Source: Desulfohalovibrio reitneri (GTDB lineage Bacteria > Desulfobacterota > Desulfovibrionia > Desulfovibrionales > Desulfovibrionaceae). Taken from it: a DNA stretch of 64,000 nt. The translations under genes were made by a program, and so were the position numbers. Positions 20,643 through 30,155 of this stretch are shown here, in pieces. How positions within the stretch are numbered: position 1 is the first letter of the stretch; the number at the start of each line of letters is the position of its first letter. The notes under the pieces are model-generated. The model searched no databases, had not been told where the DNA came from, and saw only the letters and a list, made by a program, of their open reading frames with translations. The stretch covers positions 1,251,501 to 1,315,500 of the forward strand of contig NZ_JOMJ01000003.1 in the NCBI RefSeq assembly GCF_000711295.1. The letters are read 5' to 3'.

Positions 20643-22283
20643 TCACCCGGTCTCGGAGAGCAGCCCCCTGGCCATGGCCAGGCCGCGCTCGCCGCCCCCG
20701 GCCATGCGGGCCAGCTCCTCCTCGCGTTCGGCCGGGCCCAGGCGGTGGCAGCGGGTATAGGTGGCTCCGTCCGCCACCTCCTTAACCACCTGGAAGTGGT
20801 CCCCGGCCCGGGCGGCTATCTGCGGCCAGTGGGAAATGCACAGCACCTGCCGCTCCCTGCCGAGCGCGGCCAGGCGGGAGGCCACCGCCTCCAGGGTCAT
20901 GCCGCCCACCCCGGCGTCCACCTCGTCGAAAATGAGGGTGGAGTCGTCCGCTTCGCCCCGCATGCCGGACACGGCCAGCAGAAAGCGCGACAACTCGCCG
21001 CCGGAGGCGATGCGGTCCAGGGGCTGGGCGGGCTGGCCAGGGTTGGGCCGGAACAGCAGCCGGGGCCGCTCCTCCATGACCGGCGGCTCGCCGGAAAGAA
21101 CCTCGCGCTCCTCGAACTCCGCCCGCACCTCCACGTCGCTGGAAAAGCCCAGCTCGGCCAGCTCGGCCGAAAGGCGTTCCCCCAGCCGGGCGGCCGCCTC
21201 GCGGCGGGCCTGGCCCAGCCGGGCCAGCGTGTCGCGCAGGGCCTCCACGGCCTCGTCCGCCTCGCGGGCCAGCCGCTTCTCGTCCAGGGCGGAGGCGTCC
21301 AGGAAGGACAGCGCCTCCCGAGCCTCCTCGGCCAGGGCCAGAAGCCCCTCGAAGTCGCGCCCCAGGGTGCGCTTGAGCCGGGCGATGGCGTACAGCCGCT
21401 CTTCCACCCGCTCGGCCTCGGCCTCGGCCGAGGCGGGGGCCAGGTTGCGCAGATTGGCGTCCAGGTCGCGGGCGCGGTGGCGGGCCTCCTCCCAGAAGGC
21501 GGCGTCCTCGCCAAGCTGGTCGTCCTCGCCGTCCTCCGGGGCCAGGGCCTCGGCCAAGTTGCCCAGGCGGCGTGAGAGGCCGTCCAGCCCCTCCAGCAGG
21601 CCGCCCTGGCCGTGCAGCACGCCAAGGGCCGCCTCCACGTCCTCGGCCGCCCTGGACTGGGTGCGCAGTTCCTCGCGCTTGGCCAGCAGCTCGCCCTCCT
21701 CGCCCGGCTGGGGGTCCACCTTGTCGATCTGTGCGGCCTGGTGCTCCAGCAGGTCGCGCCGCTCGGCCAGCCGGGCCGCCTTGTCGCGGCATTCCTCCAG
21801 GGCCTGCCGGGCGGCGCGGGCCGCCTCCAGCCGCTCGGCCCGCTCCTCCAGCAGGGAGGGGTCGTCCAGAAAGGCGTCCACCAGGGCAACCTGGTGGGCT
21901 GGTTGAAGCAGTTTCTGCTGGGCGTGCTGGGAGGTGTGCAGGAAAAGCCGGGGCTTGAGTTCGGCGATCTGGTTCAGGGATGCCAGGGAGCCGTCCATGA
22001 AAACGCGGGAGCGACCGGTCTCGGCGGAGAGCACCCGGCGCAGGGCGGTTTCCTCCGGCCCGCCGCCGTTGTCCAGCTCGAAGAGCGCCTCCACCACGGC
22101 CTCGTCCGCGCCGGGGCGCACGGCCTCCGGGCCCATCTTGGCCCCGGCCAGAAACTCCAGCGCGCGGACGATGAACGACTTGCCCGCCCCTGTCTCGCCG
22201 GTGAGGGCCACCAGCCCGGAGCCAAATTCAAGCTCCACGTCCTCGATGAGGCCCAGGCCCCGGATGCGCAGATAGGTCAGCAT
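20643..22283 (-). CDS. recN: DNA repair protein RecN
   Basis: Encodes 546 residues of SMC-like architecture. The N-terminal Walker A is ALTGETGAGKSFIVRAL, long coiled coils fill the middle (about 150-370), and the C-terminal ABC half has ASGGELSRFLLAV and the Walker B STLIFDEVDAGVGG. RecN gathers broken DNA ends for recombinational repair. The length and the invariant DEVDAGVGG are typical. It lies immediately upstream of the permease genes on the same strand, 44 bp apart. Confidence 0.95.
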   Translation of the reverse strand: MLTYLRIRGLGLIEDVELEFGSGLVALTGETGAGKSFIVRALEFLAGAKMGPEAVRPGADEAVVEALFELDNGGGPEETALRRVLSAETGRSRVFMDGSLASLNQIAELKPRLFLHTSQHAQQKLLQPAHQVALVDAFLDDPSLLEERAERLEAARAARQALEECRDKAARLAERRDLLEHQAAQIDKVDPQPGEEGELLAKREELRTQSRAAEDVEAALGVLHGQGGLLEGLDGLSRRLGNLAEALAPEDGEDDQLGEDAAFWEEARHRARDLDANLRNLAPASAEAEAERVEERLYAIARLKRTLGRDFEGLLALAEEAREALSFLDASALDEKRLAREADEAVEALRDTLARLGQARREAAARLGERLSAELAELGFSSDVEVRAEFEEREVLSGEPPVMEERPRLLFRPNPGQPAQPLDRIASGGELSRFLLAVSGMRGEADDSTLIFDEVDAGVGGMTLEAVASRLAALGRERQVLCISHWPQIAARAGDHFQVVKEVADGATYTRCHRLGPAEREEELARMAGGGERGLAMARGLLSETG

Positions 22284-22328
22284 GGAAGGCGGAGTCTACA
22301 CCGGCGGACGGCGGCGGACAAGCTCACC

Positions 22329-23195
22329 CTACTGCCGCAGCCTGGGGTCCAGGAGGTCGCGCAGGGACTCGCCCAGGAGATTGTAGCCCAGCACCGTGAC
22401 CAGGATGGCCAGCCCTGGGAAGACCGACAGCCAGGGGGCGATCTCCAGGACGTCCTTGCCTTCCATGAGCATGTTGCCCCAGGAGGGCGTGGGCGGCTGC
22501 ACCCCGAGCCCGAGGAAGGACAGGGACGACTCCACCAGAATGGCCCCGGCTACGCCCAGGGTGGCCGAGACCAGCACCGGAGCGGCCGCGTTGGGCAGCA
22601 CGTGCCAGAGCAGGATGCGCGGGGCCGAGGCCCCGGCGGAGCGGGCCGCCAGCACGAAGTCCCGCCCCCGCAGGGAGAGGGTCTCGGCGCGCACCAGCCG
22701 GGCCACGCCCATCCAGGAGGTCAGGCCGATGACGATCATGATGTTGGCCAGTGACGGCTCCAGGAAGGCGATGACCGCCAGGATGAGGAAAAAGGAGGGG
22801 AAGCAGAGCATGACGTCCACCCCGCGCATGACCGCCTCGTCCACCAGCCCGCCGAAGTAGCCCGCCACCAGCCCCAGCGCCAGGCCGATGCCCACGGACA
22901 GCCCCACGGCCACGAAGCCCACCCACAGCGAGACCCGCGCCCCGTAGAGCAGCCGGGTGAGCACGTCGCGGCCCAGGGCGTCGGTGCCCAGCCAGTGCTG
23001 CCAGGACGGCCCCTGGAGCATGACGTCCACGTTGATGGCCAGTGGGTCGTAGGGCGCGATGAGCGGGGCCAGCAGCGCGGCCAGGGACATGGCGACGACG
23101 ATGAAGGCCCCCACCATGAACAGCCCCCAGCGGCCCAGAAAGTGGCGCAGCCACCCTCGCGGGGAGAAGGGCGAGAACTGGGTGGGGCCGCTCAC
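22329..23195 (-). CDS. Peptide/nickel-type ABC transporter permease (OppC/DppC family)
   Basis: Encodes 288 residues. An N-terminal OppC region (LAALLAPLIAPYDPLA, then LGTDALGRDVLTRLLYGAR) precedes six membrane helices and the EAA loop ETLSLRGRDFVLAARSAGAS. The GTG start overlaps the stop of the upstream permease gene by 4 bp. It forms the membrane channel with the OppB-like protein for import of peptides, nickel or another small solute; no binding protein or ATPase is adjacent in this window. Confidence 0.9.
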   Translation of the reverse strand: MSGPTQFSPFSPRGWLRHFLGRWGLFMVGAFIVVAMSLAALLAPLIAPYDPLAINVDVMLQGPSWQHWLGTDALGRDVLTRLLYGARVSLWVGFVAVGLSVGIGLALGLVAGYFGGLVDEAVMRGVDVMLCFPSFFLILAVIAFLEPSLANIMIVIGLTSWMGVARLVRAETLSLRGRDFVLAARSAGASAPRILLWHVLPNAAAPVLVSATLGVAGAILVESSLSFLGLGVQPPTPSWGNMLMEGKDVLEIAPWLSVFPGLAILVTVLGYNLLGESLRDLLDPRLRQ

Positions 23196-24196
23196 GTTGC
23201 GCCTCCCTTGCCGGCACCGGAGCGGATGCGCGGGTCGGCCAGGCCGTAGGCGAAGTCCGCCAGCAGGTTGCCCGCCAGGGTGAGCATGGCCCCCAGCACC
23301 AGGTTGCCCATGATGAGCGGGTAGTCGCGGGCCATGACCGCCTGGAAGAAGAGTTGCCCCAGTCCGGGCAGGGCGTAGATGGACTCGATGATGACCGAGC
23401 CGCCGATGAGGCCGGGAATGGACAGGCCCAGGATGGTGATGACCGGCAGCAGGGCGTTGCGCATGGCATGGCGGAAAACCACCTTGTGCGCGGGCAGCCC
23501 CTTGGCCCGGGCGGTGAGAATGTAGTCCTGGCGCAGCACCTCCAGCATGGAGGAACGCATGAAACGCGACATGCCCGCCAGGGAGGCGAAGGTGTAGACG
23601 AAGATGGGCATGGCCAGATGCTTGGCCAGGTCCCACAACTTGCCCCACCAGGACAGGCGCTCGAAGTCCAGGGAGGTCAGGCCCGAGATGGGCAGCACCT
23701 CCCAGTGGATGCCCAGCAGCAGCATGAGCAGGATGGCCAGCCAGAACCCCGGCACGGCGAAGCCGATGAAGACGAAGACCGTGGACAGCCGGTCGAACCA
23801 GCCGCCCTGCCAGTAGGCCGCGGCCACGCCCAGAGGGATGGTCACGGCCAGGGTCAGCACCAGGGAGGCCATGTTCATGCCGAAGGTCAGGGGCAGCCGC
23901 TCGCGTATCTTGTCCCAGACGGGCCGGTGGTCGCCGGACATGGAGCGGCCGAAGTCGAAGCGCACCAGGCGGGAGAGCCAGGCCGCGTACTGCTCGTGCA
24001 GGGGCTTGTCCAGGCCGTAGAGTTCCTCAAGCTGCTGGCGCAACTCCGGGGTGGCCATGGGATTGAGGGTGGTCTGCAGGTCCGTGGGCGAGCCCGGGGC
24101 CAGGTGGATGACCCAGAAACTGATGAGGGTGATGCCGAAAAAGACCACCCCGACCCACACCAGCTTGGCCAGGGCGCGTCGCAGAAAGGCGAGCAT
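23192..24196 (-). CDS. Peptide/nickel-type ABC transporter permease (OppB/DppB family)
   Basis: Encodes 334 residues. An N-terminal helix (VWVGVVFFGITLISFWVIHLAPGSP) is followed by the OppB linker (LYGLDKPLHEQYAAWL, FDFGRSM) and the EAA loop EVLRQDYILTARAKGLPAHKV, with five further helices. I chose the ATG at 24196, which puts the signal-anchor helix close to the N-terminus; a TTG at 24232 is also possible. It overlaps the OppC-like gene by 4 bp. Confidence 0.88.
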   Translation of the reverse strand: MLAFLRRALAKLVWVGVVFFGITLISFWVIHLAPGSPTDLQTTLNPMATPELRQQLEELYGLDKPLHEQYAAWLSRLVRFDFGRSMSGDHRPVWDKIRERLPLTFGMNMASLVLTLAVTIPLGVAAAYWQGGWFDRLSTVFVFIGFAVPGFWLAILLMLLLGIHWEVLPISGLTSLDFERLSWWGKLWDLAKHLAMPIFVYTFASLAGMSRFMRSSMLEVLRQDYILTARAKGLPAHKVVFRHAMRNALLPVITILGLSIPGLIGGSVIIESIYALPGLGQLFFQAVMARDYPLIMGNLVLGAMLTLAGNLLADFAYGLADPRIRSGAGKGGAT

Positions 24197-24264
24197 GCGG
24201 CGGACTGTACGGCCTTTGCCCCGGGGAATCAATGCGCCCTGACGGAGAGAAACACACCCGGGGC

Positions 24265-24282
24265 GGTAGGGTTTACCCTACC
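24265..24282. promoter_or_regulatory. Palindromic element between divergent genes
   Basis: A perfect 8-bp inverted repeat GGTAGGGT-TT-ACCCTACC is nested in a longer GGGGCGG...CCGCCCC arrangement. It lies between the divergent permease operon and the diguanylate cyclase gene. It could be an operator or an mRNA hairpin; no regulator can be assigned. Confidence 0.4.
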
Positions 24283-24357
24283 TAGCCACATCCGCCCCGC
24301 CGCGCTATTGTTGTCCCGGCAACACGAGGCTCACCCGCGAGGGAGAGGGGGGAATAC

Positions 24358-25956
24358 GTGACGCAGGCCACATCACGGGTCGCGGCGCGGCGTTCGCATG
24401 GGGAGGACGCCCGCATCTTCGCGGCCCGGGTCAACCATATTCTGATCAACAGTCCGCCCGCGCTGGCCGCCAACGCCGTGGTGGCCGTGCTGCTGGCCGC
24501 CTTTCTGTGGGACGAGGCCCCCCGGGGGCCGTTTCTGTCCTGGCTGTCCGCCCTGCTTGGGGTGATGGCGGCCCGGGCCTTCTTCCTGCTCCGCGACACG
24601 CGCATCGGCGTCACGGAGAGGAACGCCCCGGCCATCTGCCGCAGGCAGTTCAACGGCCTGCTGACCACCGGCCTGCTCTGGGCCGCCGCGGCCTGGCTCT
24701 TCTTCCCCCACGTCTCCCACGTGCACCAGACCTTCCTGGTGCTCATCATGGGCGGCATGATGGCCGGGGCCCTGGCTGTAAACGCCGTGCTGCTGCGCCT
24801 CTTCCTTGCCTTCTCCCTGCCCATAGTGGCCAGCCTGCCCCTGTACGTGGCCGCCTCGCCCAGCGGCGAGCAGCCCTTCATGGCGGCCATGCTGGCCATA
24901 TACTGGCTGCTGCTGCTGTCCGTGGCACTCAAACTGCGGCGGAACACGTCCGAGTCCTTCCGGCTGCGTTTCGAGAACCTGGAGCTTATCGCGGACCTGC
25001 GGGAGCAGCGCCGCCGGGAACAGGAGCTGAACAGCGAGCTCAGCCATGAGATCGAGGAGCGCACCCACATGGAGCGGGAGCTGCGCCGCTCCGAGGCAAA
25101 GTTCCGGGGCCTGACCGAAAACTCGCCCGTGGCCGTGTTCATCATCCAAAACGGCCGCTTCGCCTACGCCAACAAGGCGGTGAGCAAGCTGACCGGCCAC
25201 TCCGAGAATGAACTGCACGGAATGGCACTGGCCGACGTGCTGCACCCCGAGGACGCCCCCCGCGTGCTGGAGCGCATCGAGAAGCGGCTGGCCTCCGGCG
25301 GCGAGGAGGACCCCGTGGAAAGACGGGTGATACGCAAGGACGGCCGCGTGGTCTGGGTGCAGACCGTGGGCAAGGTGGTGGAACACGGCGACACCCCGGC
25401 CACCCTGGGCACGGCCGTGGACGTGACCGCCAGCAAGGAAGCTGAGGACCGGCTGCGCCACATGGCCACCACCGACGACCTCACCGGACTGGCCAACCGC
25501 CGCCATTTCATGGACATTTTCAAGCGCGAGTTCAGCCGGGCGCGCCGCTACGGCCGCCAGCTCTGCCTGCTGGTCATCGACGCCGACCACTTCAAGGCCA
25601 TCAACGACACCCACGGCCACGACGCCGGGGACAAGGCTTTGCAAAAACTGGCGGAACTGGCCCGGGACAATCTGCGCGACGTGGACCTGCTGGGCCGCCT
25701 GGGCGGGGAGGAGTTCACCGCCCTGCTGCCCGACACCTCTGGCGACGAGGGCATCATGGCCGCGGAGCGGCTGCGGGCCCTGGCCGAGTCCACGGACATC
25801 GACATCGGCGGCAAGACCATCCGCGTTACCCTGTCCATGGGCGTGGGCTGCCTGCGGGAGAGCGACGCCACACCCGACGAATTGATGAAGCGGGTGGACG
25901 ACTCCCTCTACGAGGCCAAGAAGCGCGGCCGCAACCGGGTCATGCCCTCCTCCTGA
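24358..25956 (+). CDS. Membrane diguanylate cyclase with PAS and GGDEF domains
   Basis: Encodes 532 residues. About six N-terminal membrane helices (to about residue 190) form a MASE-like sensor. A coiled coil, a PAS domain (GLTENSPVAVFIIQNGRFAYAN, with a PAC-like VERRVIRKDGRVVWVQTVG) and a GGDEF domain follow, with DDLTGLANRRHF, DADHFKAINDTHGHD and active-site GGEEF. An RDVD I-site lies five residues before GGEEF, so product inhibition is expected. It should make cyclic di-GMP from GTP. The GTG start is preceded by a purine-rich GGGAGAGGGGGGA. Confidence 0.92.
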   Translation: MTQATSRVAARRSHGEDARIFAARVNHILINSPPALAANAVVAVLLAAFLWDEAPRGPFLSWLSALLGVMAARAFFLLRDTRIGVTERNAPAICRRQFNGLLTTGLLWAAAAWLFFPHVSHVHQTFLVLIMGGMMAGALAVNAVLLRLFLAFSLPIVASLPLYVAASPSGEQPFMAAMLAIYWLLLLSVALKLRRNTSESFRLRFENLELIADLREQRRREQELNSELSHEIEERTHMERELRRSEAKFRGLTENSPVAVFIIQNGRFAYANKAVSKLTGHSENELHGMALADVLHPEDAPRVLERIEKRLASGGEEDPVERRVIRKDGRVVWVQTVGKVVEHGDTPATLGTAVDVTASKEAEDRLRHMATTDDLTGLANRRHFMDIFKREFSRARRYGRQLCLLVIDADHFKAINDTHGHDAGDKALQKLAELARDNLRDVDLLGRLGGEEFTALLPDTSGDEGIMAAERLRALAESTDIDIGGKTIRVTLSMGVGCLRESDATPDELMKRVDDSLYEAKKRGRNRVMPSS

Positions 25957-26041
25957 GTACCAGCCCGCAATCAGGCCTTTCCGCCTTGCCTCCCGCCTCG
26001 CCTTGTGTTCTGCTCCGGTCGACACAAGGGAGCCCCCATAC

Positions 26042-27286
26042 ATGCGCCATGGATTCCTCAACCTCGTCTCGCCCGACGGCTTCCGCCACCTGCTTTCCTC
26101 CTTCCCGGCACTGCCGGACAGGGAGGAAATCCCCCTGGCCCGGGCCTGCGGCCGGGTGCTGGCGGCCGACCTCATAAGCCCCGAAGACCTTCCCCGGCGC
26201 GACCGCTCGGCCATGGACGGCTATGCCGTGGCCGCCCGCGACGTCTTTTCCGCCTCCGAGTCCAACCCCGCCTATCTGGAATGCGACGGCCACCTGCCGG
26301 TGGACGCCGACCCCGCCGAACCGCTCCAGCCCGGCCGAACCTTCGGCATCGTCACCGGCGGGCTGCTGCCACCTGGCGCGGACGCGGTGGTCATGGTGGA
26401 GCACACAGAGGAGGTGGGCGGGGGCACCATCGCCGTGACCCGTCCGGCCGCCCCGGGGGGCAACCTCATCCCCGCCCGCCGCGACGCCAAGGCGGGGGAG
26501 CCCGCCCTGCCCGGCGGCACCCGGCTGCGCCCCCAGGAAATCGGCCTGCTGGCCGCCCTGGGGCTGGAGACGGCCGGTGTTCGCCGCCGCCCCCGCGCCG
26601 CCCTGCTCTCCACCGGTGACGAGGTGGTGGACCACACCGCTGAACCCCGCACCGGCCAAGTGCGCGACGTGAACGGCCCCGCCCTGGGCTGCATGGTGCG
26701 GCGCGCCGGGGGCGAAGTGCTGGAACTGGGCCGGGTGGGCGACGACCTGGAGGCCATCGCCTCGCTGCTCTCCAAGGGCGCGGCCGGAGCCGACCTGGTG
26801 CTGGCCTCGGGCGGCTCCTCCGCCGGAGGGCGCGACATGACCCGCGAGGCTGTGGAGGCCGCGGGCGGGCGCATCCTGGCCCACGGTGTGACCGTCAGCC
26901 CCGGCAAGCCCACCCTGCTGGCGGAACTTGGCGGCCGTCCCGTGCTGGGGCTGCCCGGCCAGGTGACTTCCGCTCAGGTGGTCATGTGGCTCTTCGGCCT
27001 GCCCCTGCTGGCCCATCTCGAGGGCGAATCCGAGGCCTTCGACATCTCGCGCCGCCCCCGCCTGCGGGCGGAACTGGCACGCAACCTGGCCTCCAAACAG
27101 GGGCGCGAGGACTGGGTGCGGGCGCGCATCGAATACCGCGACGACGCCCCGCCCCTGGCACGTCCCCTGCTGGCCCCGTCCGGCCTGCTGTCCACCATGC
27201 TCGGGGCCCACGGCCTCGTGCGCATCCCGTCCGGCCGCGAGGGCTACGAGTCAGGCGCGGCCGTGGACGTCTTTCTTCTGGAGTAG
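26042..27286 (+). CDS. moeA: Molybdopterin molybdenumtransferase MoeA
   Basis: Encodes 414 residues. The MoeA signature is present: RDRSAMDGYAVAARD, GRTFGIVTGGLLPPGADAVVMVE, LLSTGDEVVD, the MPT-binding SGGSSAGGRDMT and VSPGKPTLLAELGGRPVLGLPG. MoeA inserts molybdate or tungstate into adenylylated molybdopterin in the cytoplasm. I chose the ATG at 26042 because it begins the conserved region. The next gene, 2 bp downstream, is a second MoeA paralogue with an extra C-terminal domain. This two-MoeA arrangement fits specialisation for Mo versus W, as proposed for tungsten-using microbes. Confidence 0.93.
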   Translation: MRHGFLNLVSPDGFRHLLSSFPALPDREEIPLARACGRVLAADLISPEDLPRRDRSAMDGYAVAARDVFSASESNPAYLECDGHLPVDADPAEPLQPGRTFGIVTGGLLPPGADAVVMVEHTEEVGGGTIAVTRPAAPGGNLIPARRDAKAGEPALPGGTRLRPQEIGLLAALGLETAGVRRRPRAALLSTGDEVVDHTAEPRTGQVRDVNGPALGCMVRRAGGEVLELGRVGDDLEAIASLLSKGAAGADLVLASGGSSAGGRDMTREAVEAAGGRILAHGVTVSPGKPTLLAELGGRPVLGLPGQVTSAQVVMWLFGLPLLAHLEGESEAFDISRRPRLRAELARNLASKQGREDWVRARIEYRDDAPPLARPLLAPSGLLSTMLGAHGLVRIPSGREGYESGAAVDVFLLE

Positions 27287-27288
27287 CC

Positions 27289-29222
27289 ATGCCCAGCGTG
27301 TATCTCGATCTGATCCCCATCCCCGAAGCCATCAAGCGGCTGCGCGGCGCTCTTGACCCGTCCGTCCTGGGCGCGGAGACCGTGCCCTCGGACGAGGCCG
27401 TGGGTCGGGTGCTGGCCGCGCCGGTCCACGCCCGCGCCTCCTCGCCCACGGCCCATTGCGCGGCCATGGACGGCATCGCACTGGCCGCGGAGGAAACCTT
27501 CGCCGCCCGCGAGGGCGAGCCGGTGGCCATCCCCGGGGACCGCTACCAGCGCATCTCCACGGGCATGACCCTGCCCGCCTTCGCCGACGCCGTGGTCATG
27601 GCCGAGAACGTGGTTTTCGAGGACGGTTCGGCCATGCTCGAGGCCCCGGCCTTCCCCTGGCAGCACGTGCGCCGCATCGGCGAGGACATCGTGGCCACCG
27701 AGCTGCTGCTGCCGCGCGGTCGACGCCTCTCCGCCTACGACCTGGGCGCCCTGCTCTCGGCCGGGGTATACGAGGTGCAGGTCGTCGCCCGGCCCTCCCT
27801 GGCCCTCATCCCCACCGGCGACGAGATCCTGGACTACACCAAACGCCCCGCCCCCGGGCCGGGACAGGTGGTGGAGTCCAACTCCGTCATGCTGCGGGAG
27901 ATGGCCCGGGGCTTCGGCATCGCGGCCGAGCGCATCCCGCCGGTGAAGGACGAGCCCGACTCCCTGGAGCGGGCGGTGCGCGAGGCGCTGGAGCGGGGAT
28001 TCTCCGGCGTGGCCCTGGTGGCCGGGTCCTCGGCCGGGGACCGCGACCACGCCCGCGAGGTCATGGAGCGCGTGGGCGAGGTGCTGGTGCACGGCGTGCA
28101 GGCCATGCCGGGCAAGCCAGCCCTGCTGGCCAAGTCCGGGGACGGGCGGCTGCTGGCCTGCATCCCCGGCTACCCGGTCTCCGCGGCGGTGGCCTTCGAG
28201 CAGCTTGTCGGCCCGCTGCTCTGCCACCTGGGCCGCCTGCCGGTTCCCGAGCGCGCCCTGGCCGAGGTGGAGCTGACCCGGGCCGTGCCTTCGCGGCCGG
28301 GCATGGAGGAGTTCGTGCGCGTTTCCGTGGGCGAGGTGCCCCGGCCGGAAGGCCCCAGCCTGCAGGCCACCCCCCTGGCGCGGGGGCCGGGCTGCTGACC
28401 ACCCTCACCCGCGCCCAGGCCGTGGTGCGGCTGCCCCGCGACAGCGAGGGCGCGGAGGCCGGCTCCCGCCACACGGCGGAGCTGCTGGTGCCCAGGCACG
28501 AGCTGTACCGCACCCTGGTGGCCGTGGGCTCCCACGACAACACCCTGGACCTTTTGGCCGACCTGCTCATGGGGCTGGACGATCCGGTTCGGCTGGCCTC
28601 CACCCACGCCGGGTCCATGGGGGGCATCACCGCCCTGCGCCAGGGCAAGGCGCTGTGCGGCGGGGCGCACCTCTTCGACCCCGAAACCGGCGACTTCAAC
28701 TTCCCCTTCCTCACGCGCTACGCCCCGGACGAGGACATCGCGGCCGTGAACCTGGCCGTGCGCCACCAGGGCCTCATGGTGGCCCCGGGCAATCCCAAGG
28801 GCATCAAGGGTGTGGAGGATCTCGCGCGGGTCGCCTTCGTCAACCGCCAGCGCGGCGCGGGCACCCGCATCCTGCTGGACCACCACCTAAACACGGCGGG
28901 CATCGACCCCCGCCAGGTGGAGGGCTACGAGCACGAGGAGTTCACCCACATGGCCGTGGCCGCCAACGTGGCCCAGGGCGCGGCGGACTGCGGCCTGGGC
29001 ATCAAGGCCGCGGCCCAGGCGCTTGGCCTGGACTTCGTGCCCCTGGCCCGCGAACGCTACGACCTGCTCATCCGCCCCGAACACATGGAGCATCCCCTGG
29101 TTGCCGAGCTACTGGACGTGGTGCGCGGCGGCGAGTTCGCCAAGCGGGTGGAGGAACTGGGCGGCTACGAAACCCCGTGGACGGGCAAGGAGATGCGGCC
29201 GGGAGACGGCCTGCCGGGATAG
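27289..29222 (+). pseudogene. MoeA paralogue fused to a periplasmic-binding-like domain, broken by a -1 frameshift
   Basis: The first frame (27289-28398) is a MoeA paralogue with SPTAHCAAMDGIALAAEE, LIPTGDEILD, AGSSAGDRDHAREV and MPGKPALLAKSG. It stops at TGA 28396-28398. The homologous continuation (GAGLLTTLTRAQAVVRLP) lies in the next frame and runs to 29222 as a type 2 periplasmic-binding-like domain (PBP_like, COG1910): GSHDNTLDLLADLL, STHAGSMGGITAL and VNRQRGAGTRILLDHHL. Adding one G to the G5 run at 28382-28386 restores a ~644-residue fusion. The binding-like domain is thought to sense or hold the oxyanion or cofactor. The break may be real or a base-calling error. Confidence 0.85.
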
Positions 29223-29339
29223 GCTTTCCCTGACGCGCCACCCGCTTCGCTGCTTCGAATAGGCGCGCGCCCTTGCGTAGTGTTCCCAGAGGGCCGCGGC
29301 GTTTTGGTTCTTCTCTTTCTTTTGCCTTGGAACACCTCA

Positions 29340-29454
29340 GGCTTTCGAGAATGCGCCGGATGCGAGGCGAAAGAAACACACAAGCCCGAGTAGTCAGACT
29401 ACTCGGGCTTGTGTGTTTCGCGGCAACGAAGCAGATGGCCTATTCTCGAAAGCC
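29340..29454. terminator. Long nested inverted repeat between convergent genes, likely bidirectional terminator
   Basis: A perfect 47-bp palindrome occupies 29373-29419 (23-bp arms around one base, arms starting GAAACACACAAGCCC). It sits inside a second pair of arms, GGCTTTCGAGAAT at 29340-29352 and its complement at 29442-29454. It separates the convergent moeA-fusion and mobB-tup transcripts. The strength suggests termination of both, but the double-armed form also resembles a small mobile or cruciform element. Confidence 0.65.
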
Positions 29455-29456
29455 CG

Positions 29457-30155
29457 CTACTCCAGTTCAATGGTCACCGGCCCCGGCGCAAAACCCTTCA
29501 GGCCGGAGAGAAAGCCCATGACCGTGTTGCGCAGAAGCTGGGCGGTGAAGTGGTTGAGGCCCACCTGGCGGCCGCCCACGGTGACCTTCACCTCTCCGGT
29601 GGAGGCCTTGCAGTTGTCCAGGGAGGCCTGGCCCGCCACGATGCGCGCGCCGAGGCCCGCGCAGGTGTCGAAGCCGCACTCCCCGCAGTCCAGGCCGGGC
29701 AGGATGAAGCCCTTCTCCTGAACGATGTCCGCCAACTCGCTGATGGAGCCCGGCCGGGCCTTCCCCTCCACCTCGAAGGAACCGCAGGAGGCCAGGGCCA
29801 GTTCCGGGGTCAGCTCGTCCAGGTCCTCGGCCGAGCTGACCATGAGCACCCGAGGCAGCCAGCCCAGGGACTTGCCCCCCTCCACCACCAGCACGTCGCA
29901 GGACAGCAGCGGCAGCAGGTCCGCCAGGTAGCGCGGCTGCGGCCAGACCACCATGGACTCGTGCGGGGAGAGCCCAACAACCGCTTGGCAGTGTTGGCCC
30001 AAACGGCCGGTGTCCGAGTCCTCGCGGTCGAAGCGGCAGTCCGCGAACTTGGCCCCGGCCACCTTCAGGCCGCGCCCGGAAAGCTCCCGGCACAACTCCA
30101 CGGCCGTGGTCGTCTTGCCGGAATTCTTGAAGCCCACCACGTTGACGCCGATCAT
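29457..30155 (-). CDS. mobB: MobB-like molybdopterin-guanine dinucleotide biosynthesis protein with Cys-rich domain
   Basis: Encodes 232 residues. The N-terminal MobB GTPase domain has the P-loop GFKNSGKTTTAVELCREL and DVLVVEGGKSLGWLPRVL. At about residue 155 it carries LDCGECGFDTCAG, a C-x2-C-x4-C motif of the kind used by iron-sulfur proteins, followed by a C-terminal domain of unknown role. MobB assists MobA in making the guanine dinucleotide cofactor used by formate dehydrogenase. GGAGGAG precedes the ATG, which overlaps the tupC stop by 4 bp, so it is the last gene of tupA-tupB-tupC-mobB. Confidence 0.85.
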   Translation of the reverse strand: MIGVNVVGFKNSGKTTTAVELCRELSGRGLKVAGAKFADCRFDREDSDTGRLGQHCQAVVGLSPHESMVVWPQPRYLADLLPLLSCDVLVVEGGKSLGWLPRVLMVSSAEDLDELTPELALASCGSFEVEGKARPGSISELADIVQEKGFILPGLDCGECGFDTCAGLGARIVAGQASLDNCKASTGEVKVTVGGRQVGLNHFTAQLLRNTVMGFLSGLKGFAPGPVTIELE

